A stretch of DNA of 64,000 nucleotides from Pleodorina starrii (Eukaryota > Chlorophyta > Chlorophyceae > Chlamydomonadales > Volvocaceae). The notes below the pieces were generated by a model. The model did no database searches. It saw nothing but the letters and a program-made list of their open reading frames with translations, and was not told the DNA's origin. Of this stretch, positions 55,041 through 64,000 are shown in pieces (position 1 is the first letter of the stretch; every line of letters starts with the position of its first letter). The position numbers and the translations under genes are program-made. The stretch is from the NCBI GenBank assembly GCA_030267565.1, contig BRXU01000007.1, positions 1,798,001-1,862,000 of the forward strand, written 5' to 3'.

Positions 55041-58000
55041 ATAAGAGAGAGGATGGGCTCGCCTCGGGGTTCGGTAGAGAGCGAGGGCCTCTCGTGTGTT
55101 TGTGTGTGCCGTATTTATGCAGTTCAAAAAGGGCGATCGCGGGGTCCTGTTGTGCGGGGGGAGCGGCGGACGGACGGACGGACTTGGACGTGCGGTGTGG
55201 GGTTCGAGGGGTGGGAGTAGGGTTACACCCTCAGCTCTCAGCCCGCAGCCCCCGACCCCCCAATCATCCCCACCCTCCCACCACCCCCACCACCCCCCTA
55301 CCTGCTGAGAAGACCGTGCTCCGAAACCACCTCCGCCTCCAGCCCCCATCGCCGACGACGGCGACACGCCCGCCCGCCCGCCCTCAAACGCCCCCTCCGC
55401 ATCCATCGCCACCGACCCCGGCCCCGGCCCCGCGGCGGCGCCAGCCCCTGCCCCTGCTCCTGCCCCCGGCGGTCCTCCGAACTGCTGCAGGCTGCGAATC
55501 TCCCGGGCCAGTGCTTTGGCCCTCTCCTTGGCGGGTCCCCCCACGTCCATCAGTCGGGCACACAGCTCCTCCGCCTCCTCCAGTCGACCCGTGTCCTGTG
55601 TACGTGTGTGTATGGGTGTATATGTGTGGGAGGGGGGGCGGGAGGGGGTGGTGTTGGTGGGGGTTTGGGTGGGGGTTTGGCACCCGCCCACCGCCCACCC
55701 GCCCACCGCCCGTGACGCTACAAAACACACACACACGCCCTCCCCTGCACCCACCCGGACTGCCACCCACCTACCCGGGGGGGGGGTGTGACTTCGCTTC
55801 GCTGGACTCCTCGACTCCGGTTACTCCCCTTTCCCCTCTCCCATCACCCCTCCCCCGCTTAGATTCGCTCACCCCTGGTCACCCCCCGTCCCCTCCCACC
55901 CACCCTGCAGTGCACGGCCCTCCCCCGCCCTGCCCTCCCCTCCTCCTTCTGTTACTTTACCGTTCACGGGCTCCGGCCTATACACCCGTGGATAACCCTC
56001 CATCCCTCCCCCCACCTTGCAGTGTACGGCCAGGAAGCTGAGCGCCTCGATGGCGTCCTGACTGTGGAGCGCAGCGGGGCCCTGGGCCTGAGGGGGGGGG
56101 TCAGGGAGTGATGGGGGGGGGAGGGATAGCACACAAGGGGGCTTGGAACGGCTGAGAGACGGACCGAGAGGGGCGGGGAGGAGCGGGAAGGGGATTGCCC
56201 CTGCCTCTGCCCCTGCCCCTGCCCCTGCCCCTGCCCCAGCCCTAGCCCTAGCCCTAGCCCTAGCCCCTGCCCCTCTCCCTCTCCCTGCCCCTCTCCCTCT
56301 CCCTCTCCCTCTCCCTCTCCCTCTCCCTCTCCCTCTCCCTCTCCCTCTCCCTCTCCCTCTCCCTCTCCCTCTCCCTCTCCCTCTCCCTCTCCCTCTCCCT
56401 CTCCCTCTCCCCCTCCCCCTCCCCCTCCCCCTCTCCCTCCCCCCCCTCACCTCCAGTCGCTGCAGACTGTCCCGGAACAGCCGCTCCGCCGCGTGGGGCT
56501 CCCCGCGAGATTCGTACAGCTTGGCCTGCACGTGCGTACGGCAGAGGGGCATCGTACTCCGGTACGGCGCGCAGCCCCAGGCTCCCCTGCCCCCCCCGCC
56601 CCCTGCCCCCACCCCCCCGCACCAGTTTGTGCACCGCTATTCCGTCCGGGTCGTTGTGCGCCACCGCCCGCTGGTAGGAGCGGATGGCGGCATCCTGCAA
56701 CCCCACCTGCTCGTGCTCGTAACACTGCACCCAGGGAGAGGGGGGGAGAGAGAGTGGGGGGAGAGAGAGGGGGACGAGGAGGAGGAGAAGGGATGGAAGA
56801 ATGGACGGCAGGTGCAGGGGACCACCCACCCACCCACCCGTCCCTTCGCTGCGGTATCTTTCTTCCTATTCTTGCCCCCCCCACCACCCCCTCCCCCCCC
56901 ACACCACCATCCTCCACCTCCCCCTCCCTCCCTCCCCCCACCTGAGCCAGTGCGCACCACATCCGCGCGTCGGTGGGCCGCAGCTGTGCGGCGCGGCGGT
57001 AGTAGTACAGCGCATAGTACGGCATCTTGAGCAGCTCGTACGCCTGGCCCTGTACGGCAAGCCGCAGGGCGAGGCGGTGGTAGAGCGGACAGGGGACAGG
57101 GGACAGGGCGGCCGCGATGGAATACGGACACGTCCGAACCCAATACACGACACGACACGCCGTGTGTCATACATCATACCCACACCGCAATGCCGTCCCC
57201 CGCGTACCTCCCCCCCTTCCCCCTCTCCCCCCTTTCCCCCCCCCTCCCCCCCGTCACTTCATCCTGTCAACCGGGGGTCTGGGTTTTGCAACCAGACTGC
57301 CAGTCTGCAACCAGACTGCAACTAGTACCCTATCCTAATCCGGGCCAAGACCCAAGGGTGTGTGTGTGTCTGTCAAGAAGGGGATACGGTAGTAACGACG
57401 ATAGTTGCTGCAACCAGTACCCCCTCTAGTCCCCTCTTAGTCCCCCCTTTGCTCACCAGGCCGTACCAGGCCCTGAAGTCCTGAGGGCTGACGTCGATGG
57501 CCCGACGGTACGCATCTGAGAGGGGTGAGGGGTAGGAGGGTGGGGTTAGGTGGGTTGGGTTGATATGACCCAGGGAGGGAGAGGGGAGAGGAGGGGAGAG
57601 GGGGTAGGTGGGAAGGGAATGGGAAGGGGGGACTGCCTACTTCCCCTAGCCATTCCCCCTAAGTCGGTTTCCACGTCCACGCGAGTCCCCCCAAGCGAGT
57701 CCCCCCCCCTCCGCGGACCGCGGTGCGTATATATAACCCCCCAGCAGCCACTCCCCACCTTTCCCTTCCCCAGCTCCCTTCCCTTTCCTCCCCCCTCCCC
57801 TTCCCTCCCCTCCCCTCCCCTCCCCAGTCCCCAGTCCCCAGTCCCACCTATGGCCGCGGGCGTGTTCTTGACCTCCATGTATTCGTGTCCCATGAGGGTC
57901 CATGCAGCCAGGTAGCGGGGGTCCAGACGTAGGGCCCGACGGAAGTACTCCACCGCCTTCTCGTGGGCGCCCTTTGGGGGGGGAGGGAGGGGGCGGGGGG

Positions 58001-58772
58001 GGGGGCGAGGGAGGGAGGGAGGGAGGGAGGGAGGGAGGGAGGGGAGAGGCAGCACGCTCACGTCGCCGCCGTGCGCGATGGCGCCCGGTGCTCCCTGGAG
58101 CGCTCCACTCCCGGTTGGGTTGAGTTTTAGGGTTTTGACTGTTATGCTCTACCTCCACCCCCTACCTCTCGCCCAAACACACACGCATACATACACACAC
58201 GCACACAAACAGAACGCAGACCCCTACTCCTCACTCTCCCTCCCACCCTCCTCCCCCGCCCACCCACCCACCTTTTCCCCCGAACCCCCATCTCCTTCCC
58301 TTTGCTAACGCCTTCTCCGTTCTTCCCTTGCGGCATCTATTTCCCACCCCCTTCTCCCTCTCCCACCCCCCTTCCCACCCCCTTCCCACCCCCCCTCCCT
58401 CCCTCCCCCCTACACCTGCAGTGAGTAGTAGTTCCCCAGCACACAGCACGTTTCCGGGCGGTACTTGTCCGTGGCGGCCACCCGGTGAGCCAACACGGAC
58501 AGAGGGGCGGCAGCCTCCTTCACAAACAGAATGTTGGAAAACGTGTCCGTGCCCTGAGCAGGGGAGGGAGGGAGGGAGGGAGGGGGGGAGGGAAAGGGGA
58601 AGGGAGGGAGGGGAAGGGAAGGGGAGGGGAAGGGGAAGGGAGGGAGGGGAAGGGAGGCAGGGTGAAGAGAGCACTGCGGGGGATGGAAGAGTGCGATGGG
58701 TCGGCTGACCTGGTTTGCAGCACAAAGCGAGGGGGAGTAAGCTTCGGAAGAGAGACAGACAGAGAGAGAGGG

Positions 58773-58807
<35 letters not shown>

Positions 58808-61541
58808 CAAAAGGGGGCTAGCAGGAGAGGGTGGTACGTAGGGTGAAGGCTGTGGAGTGGAGTGCGAAACCTCCAACGCCCCATTACCCCCCCTCCCCCA
58901 CCCACCTCCACCCACACATACACACACGGAAGCTACGCACACATACACACACGACCCCCCTCCCCTTCCCCCTCCCCCCTCCCCCTCCCCCTCCCCGCAC
59001 CTCCAGCCTGAACGGGTCCCTGGCCAGCAGGTCCTCGTACAGTGCCTGAGCCTCATCGAAGTTCTGTAGGTTGTAGTGCGCCTGGGCCACCGCCGCCTCC
59101 ACGGCCAGAGAGCCGCGAAACACCTGCAGGGGCGGGGGCGGGGGCGGGGTGAGGCGTAGAGTACGACAGTCCGCGGGGTGAGGAGGGAACGGCCGGGGGG
59201 GAGGGGCCGGAAGAGGCCGCGGGTGTGTGTGTCGGAGTGCGTTGGGGTGTGCTGCGGGGGGACGCGGGGGTGAGGTGGGGGGTCTCCTCCTCCGCCTCCG
59301 CCTCCTCCTCCGCCTCCTCCTCCGTCTCCTCCCATCAAAACCCGCGAGCCCCTCTCTTCCCCGAGCCCGAACCCACCTGCGCCAATCCCTGGAGCCGTGA
59401 CAGCGCCTCCTGGTTGTGTTGGCAGCTGAGGGACACAGCCGCCAGAAAGAACTCCCGAACCCAATGGACCGGGAGGTCGGGGGGGAGGGGCAGGGGGCCG
59501 GGGGAGGGGGAGGGGGAGGCGGAGGGGGAGGCGGAGGCGGGGGAGAGGTGGGAGGGGGCGGGGGCGGGCAGGCCGCCGGGGCCGGTGGCGGCGGCGGCGG
59601 CGGTGGCGGGGCCGGCGCCCGTGAGGGAGCCGGCGGCACCGGAGCAGATGGATTGTACGGCCTGTTGTACGGCGGGGGGCGGGGTACAGCGGGCGGGGAG
59701 AGTTGGGAGGAGGTTGGTTGGCAAGGTGACAAAGGCGGGAAGGTGGCGGTGGGCGGGGAACAACGACCAGACTGGGCTGGGCTGGATCGGGCGGGGTCGG
59801 GTTGGGGTCGGGTCGGTTCCTGTCCCCAGAACATAGTCCAGGCAGGCCTTATTATAGAGCCGCCACGGCCCCGCCCACCCACGTCCATCTACCACCCAAA
59901 CTCAGCCTGCCCACCACCCACCACCCACAATCACCCACCACCACCCACCCACCACCCACAATCACCCACCATCACCCACCCACCATCCACGCGCTCCAGT
60001 TGCAGGGGTACGCCCTCAGCGACAACACCAGCGCGTCAAGGGCCTCCATTGTACGACCTCGTCCCGACAGTACAATGCCGTACAAGTACAGCAGGAAGGG
60101 ATCCTGCTGCTGCGCGCCGCCATCGCCTGCCGCCGCCGCCGCGGCGGCGCCGCCACCGCCACCTGCCGCCGCCGCCGCCTCCGTCAGTCCGAGCTCCGCC
60201 GTCAGCGCCGTCTCCAGGGCGTCCAATTCGGGGTTGAGGGCGTCGGAGCCCCGACCCATGGGTCCGCCCTTCTCAACACGTTCCTCCCTGGACAGTACGA
60301 CATGCAGTGATACGGGCGTCACAAGAGACGGGGCACGGGGGGGAAGGGGTGAGAAAGAAGGCGGCCCCGAGAGAGACAGACGGACGGGGGTAGGAGGGCT
60401 GCGACTGCGGCCATGGTGAAATGCTGCGGGGTAATGATGGGTACTGGTTTCGGAGCAACCAGCCCTCCACATCACCAGGTAGCAAAGAGGCCGTGAGCAA
60501 AGCGCCAGTAGCAATTAGGCCCTTCGGATGCTGGGCGGACCGGGTGACACTGCAAGACCCGCCCGGGCGTCTAGTGAGTTGCGCGGGCCGCCATCGATGG
60601 ACCTCGGAGGTGGCGACGGAGGGGGGACAAGCCGGGGTGGGCAATCCACTTAGAGCCGAGACCTCGACCTAGCCCCTGCCCCTGATCAGCTCGTGTTGAC
60701 CGACAGCCCCAGCCGCAGCCCCGGCCCCAATACCGCACCGCACCGCACCGTGCCGCACCACTCCACTCCACTCCACTCCCAGTCCCCACCCCACTCCACT
60801 CACTCCCTCCGCTTCTCCCCCGCTAGGTAGGTGGCGTAGAGGCGCAGGAAGGCGGGCAGAGGGCCGACCAGACCCGCCAGAGCGTGGGCGCTGCGCCGGT
60901 ACTCCTGAGGGGCAGGGGACGGGGGCGGGGTGGGGGCGGGGGCGGGGCGGGATGGGGGCGGGGCATGGTAAGAAAAAGATACAGCAGCGAAGGAATGGCG
61001 ACGGCGTTGGCGAGATGGGGTAGAATAAAGGCGAGATGGGGTGGGATGTTGGCCGGATGTGGTGCTGAGTGAGAAGGAGTCAGTCGCCAGGTTACAAGAG
61101 CGAGTGGGGGTGGGTGTTTCTGAGGGTGCGGGCCGAGGGGCGCGGACCCGGAGAGGTGAGGTGAGGTGTGGTGAGGTGTGGTGGGGCGCGGCCCCCCACC
61201 TTGGCTTGGAAGTAGGCGCGAGCCAGCAGGTACTGGGGGTGCTGCTCATCGGGGTCGGTGCGAGGAAGCTGGGGGAAGCTGCTGCCGCGTCCGGCTGCTG
61301 CTGCGTGTCCGTCGCGGGGGTGTTGTTGTTGGTGGTGGTGCGGGTGGTGGTGCTGCCAGGCGGAGGCGCCCGGATGCGGCGCGGAATGGAGCTCCAGCCC
61401 CACCAGCTGCTCGGCCGCCCACTGCGCGGCCTGGAAGAGGCCCCGCGCGTTGAGGTCGTGGATCGCCTGCGTGAGCTCCGCTGCGATGTCGGCCGGCGTG
61501 GCCGGGGAGGGCACCGTCGCGCCGGGGCGCTCCGGCACCAT
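54432..61541 (-). CDS. APC8: anaphase-promoting complex subunit 8 (CDC23)
   Basis: TPR scaffold subunit of the APC/C ubiquitin ligase. Exons (minus order): 61541-61200, 60904-60804, 60287-59984, 59661-59377, 59123-59001, 58553-58416, 57971-57848, 57515-57457, 57049-56942, 56724-56623, 56525-56451, 56087-56016, 55595-55302, 54926-54684, 54569-54432; all phases agree, 835 residues. Diagnostic blocks: [156 protein letters not shown] and [20 protein letters not shown]. Typical length is about 580; the excess is a His/Gln-rich N-terminal loop, an Ala/Gly loop, and a Gly-rich C-terminal extension ending in a short helical block ([20 protein letters not shown]) that looks UBA-like. Expected to be nuclear and essential. 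Confidence 0.95.
54665..54680. repeat. interstitial telomere-like motif
   Basis: AAAACCCTAAAACCCT in the last APC8 intron, identical to the motif at 36833-36848. A single TTTTAGGGTTTT also occurs near 58124. Confidence 0.6.
54984..55037. repeat. TG dinucleotide microsatellite
   Basis: Long (TG)n on the + strand in an APC8 intron just after the acceptor of the 54926 exon. Nothing else is notable. Confidence 0.9.
56199..56430. repeat. hexanucleotide minisatellite (CCCTGC, CCCTAG, CTCCCT)
   Basis: Intronic array in APC8 of three related hexamers in succession, the last (CTCCCT) with more than 20 copies ending shortly before the 56451 exon. On the coding strand it is AGGGAG, purine-only and G-rich, placed just after the donor site; it could form G-quadruplex or triplex structure in DNA or pre-mRNA. 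Confidence 0.9.
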
Positions 61542-62668
61542 GGCGCCCGCTGCGTCCTTCTTTGGCTCGGCAGGCCCGGCAAGCTTCCGCGTTCGGGAAC
61601 AATGAGATACGATTTGAAGGTAATGGGAATTGATGTGGCTTACAGTAACTGTGTCGTTAAGGCAGAGGCGGCATCCGTCTGCATTGGGCGAACTGCCCAG
61701 TGCCGTCCGATTAAACAGGGATCAAATTGAATATCTCCAATAAGGTTTCACAAGATTGCATCATTATTGTCCAGCCTAGCTGATCTACGACAATTTTGAT
61801 GGATTCAAAAGGCAGGCCTCACGGCAAAGCAATGGAAAGCCTCCAAGCGGAATAGCACATATACCTTCCTACAGTATTACGAGAGCTTGCGAACAGTGGT
61901 CGTGACGGTTCAGGATCCCGCTCGCTCCGAACCCTGCCGTAATTTTCCGGTGGCGGGCAAAACCGTCAGTCAGTAGCTCGGACACCGCTGTGGACAGAGC
62001 GTTCTGTAAGACACTCCTCACAATCGGGTGTCGATAATTAGGAAAGCCGCTTACATCATAACATACATTGCTGACAGGCCTTGCCGATAACCGCCGTAGA
62101 GCGTCGCGACTCACCAGTACTGCTCCACTTGTAACACAAACTCGCTTCAATCCATAGAGTGTGACCCATAAGCAATAGAAAGTCCTTTCGCCATTTCGGA
62201 GTCGACGAACCTTACAGGTCCGTGGGAGTAACTGCTCCGGTTCAATCGCCCTTCAGGAGGAAATCCTGCGACCCGAGCCCTTTTGCAGCAATCAATAGCA
62301 TCTTATGAACTGTATAACTGACGCTGAGATGAGAGAGTTTTAAGGAGCTTGGCTGACCGCACGCTGGAATGACATGCCCGATTGACGCCGTCTCTGGTTG
62401 TGGTCAATCAAGCGATTTACATAATTCGTCCGTATACATCCGCAGGAATTTATAACCCGGCTGGTTTAGCACTGGAGTTGGACGCCTAGCTGTCGGCCAA
62501 CGCCGAATCTCACGAGTCGCAACCAGTCTAATCAACAGGTCGCCGCTCCTCCAGCAAAGGGCCTCAGAGGGAGATAACCAGGTGCAGACAGCATCAGTCT
62601 TACCGATCGGCAAATTCGGGCCAGCCCCCGATGTCCCGGAGAGCATCGTGAAGGCGACTCGGCGCTCA
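61542..62668. other. intergenic region between divergent genes
   Basis: Lies between the start of APC8 (-) and the first exon of the secreted protein (+), so it should hold both promoters. It is AT-richer than its surroundings. No ORF with recognisable features and no clear TATA arrangement was identified. Confidence 0.5.
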
Positions 62669-62941
62669 ATGCGGCGAGCAGCGCCTCGCGGCGCTGCCGC
62701 CAACACCAGCGAATCTGCAATGATCCATCAACACCTTGAATATATTGATTTTAAATCATCAGCTGGGATACAGCCGTGCTCGGGTCGGAGACGAGCTGTC
62801 AGCGGCTCTGGGCGGAGCCTGCTTGCGTTACTGGTGCTCTTGGGCGCAGCTGGGACATTGGCGCAAACGCCGGCGTACTATTGCAACACGTACTCTGGAA
62901 ATGGCACGTGCCCTGTCTGCACCACGGGGACGGCATGCTCG
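62669..62941 (+). CDS. first exon of a secreted Cys-containing protein (partial)
   Basis: Open frame ending at a strong donor (TCG|GTGAGT). Met candidates lie at 62669 and 62720. It encodes a signal peptide (SLLALLVLLGAAGTLAQ) followed by TPAYYCNTYSGNGTCPVC and TTGTACS, with four closely spaced Cys residues, suggesting a disulfide-rich extracellular or matrix protein. No later exon was recognised up to 64000, so the gene continues past a long intron or beyond the window. The family is unknown. Confidence 0.55.
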
Positions 62942-64000
62942 GTGAGTTATACACAGAGCATGGCATTCTTCGCATGGGTGGGCTAGCGTACCTCGGCCGA
63001 GGGCAGCGGGCGGTTTCCCACAGGAAGGGGCTGGGCTGGGCGGGGCGACGGGCAACGGTGCGGTGGAAGGAAGGGGCGCAAGGTGCATCGGGGCAGTAGG
63101 GGCCCTAGAAACAAAATCAGCAAACCAACGGAGGGGGCCTTTGACAGTTGTGGAACGGGTGCTCGCCGCTCGGGTGGCCCATCCAAGCCTAGGCACGTTG
63201 CGTTCTCGGGGCACGTTGTTCTCGGGGCTGAAGAGGGGAGGGGAGCAGACAAGCGACGGGCGACGGAGGGGCTGCGAGCGTGGCCATTTGGCTGCGAGCG
63301 TGGCCCGATGGGGTTGGATGTCGTCAAGGGTAACTTCAAAGGCAACGGAGGGGGCCGGGCGGTCAGATCGCTGCGGATTCATCCACGTGAGGAGCCCAAG
63401 GGAAGGGCCACGTGGACGAACGGAACTTGGGGGTGGGGGTGGTGAGGGGAGGGACTGCGCGGCAAATCGAGCCGGATGGACTGTGGCCCTCCCGGGGAAA
63501 TATCGGAACGTATCGGGAGTGAGGGGCGCGCGTTGGAACGGAGTGAAAGCACCTGAGCCGCTGAGCGCGCGTTCGGGGGCGTACTCCCAAAGATCCAGGA
63601 TCCAGGATTCAGGATCCACGATTCAGGATGAAGATCCACGATAGGGAATCCAGGCTCCGGGATCAAGGGAAGGGAGGGAGGGAAACCAAAGAGGCAAGTG
63701 CGGTGACCCGACAGAACAGTCTGAACTAGGCGGGCGAGGGCCGGGGCCAGGGCCGGGTGGTTTGGAGTGAGTGAGAAAAAGGAGCCACAGCGAAGCTACC
63801 AAGGAGGGGCAGGCGGGGGAGGCGAAGGAGGGCGAGGGGGGGGATACGAAGGAAGAGCAGTTCCTCAGTGGACAGGCCGCCCCTCGAGGATCACCACCCG
63901 TGCAGACCCGCGCCTGAAACCGTCGCCGGTCGCAACCCGGGCAGAATCCAGAATCCACAACCCGGGACGGTGCTGGGCGGGCTGGAGGGCGGGCGGGCCC
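62942..64000. other. probable intron or non-coding sequence at right edge
   Basis: G-rich sequence after the donor at 62942 with no recognisable exon. It includes a degenerate short tandem repeat (63593-63665) of 7-mers such as GGATCCA and GGATTCA. Confidence 0.4.

Noticed and set aside
56143..57030. Frames with Pro-Leu, Arg-Glu or Arg-Gly dipeptide runs
   Set aside because: Translations of the CTCCCT-type intronic minisatellite inside APC8.

Overview
The window is nuclear DNA of a green alga, most likely a volvocalean (Chlamydomonas/Volvox group). The reasons are very GC-rich coding sequence, many short introns with GTGAG/GTACG donors and C-rich tracts before CAG, long Ala/Gly/Gln/Pro runs inside otherwise conserved proteins, TGTAA-type poly(A) signals, short TTTTAGGG-type telomere-like motifs in introns, and a plant-like gene set. 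I rebuilt the gene models by hand from splice sites, intron phase and protein-family knowledge; no database search was run.

Layout. 1-3.1 kb: a CCTA microsatellite and one low-complexity hypothetical gene (-). 3.1-7.3 kb: AT-richer, gene-poor DNA with hairpins and one copy of a dispersed repeat. 7.3-15.7 kb: a 15-exon GT61 glycosyltransferase gene (+), closest to plant beta-1,2-xylosyltransferase; a tRNA-like SINE head lies in one intron and a cluster of palindromes in another. 17.8-21.9 kb: a WRKY transcription factor (+) with an expanded zinc finger. 23.1-25.2 kb: a secretory-pathway sulfotransferase (-). 25.2-28.6 kb: no supportable gene. 28.6-30.8 kb: a PP2C phosphatase (-), preceded on the same strand by Cys-rich exon fragments. 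32.6-42.3 kb: a very large long-form tRNase Z (ELAC2/TRZ type, +) whose metallo-beta-lactamase core is interrupted by over a thousand low-complexity residues, and in which one splice acceptor sits in a 219-bp tandem duplication. 42.3-53.7 kb: a repeat and transposon block with the second copy of the dispersed repeat, a terminator-like hairpin, two tandem arrays (one a 187-bp satellite), short direct repeats around them, and an eight-exon DDE transposase gene (-) with twelve 34-residue repeats. 54.4-61.5 kb: a complete 15-exon APC8/CDC23 gene (-), a TPR subunit of the anaphase-promoting complex. 62.7-62.9 kb: the first exon of a secreted Cys-containing protein (+) that runs into an intron or off the window.

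The host genes are unrelated housekeeping, regulatory and Golgi functions: N-glycan xylosylation, sulfation, transcription, dephosphorylation, tRNA 3' processing and cell cycle. The least explained part is 42.6-53.75 kb. There a transposase of a family I can only place broadly, its partial 3' duplicate, satellites and paired direct repeats look like one composite mobile locus.
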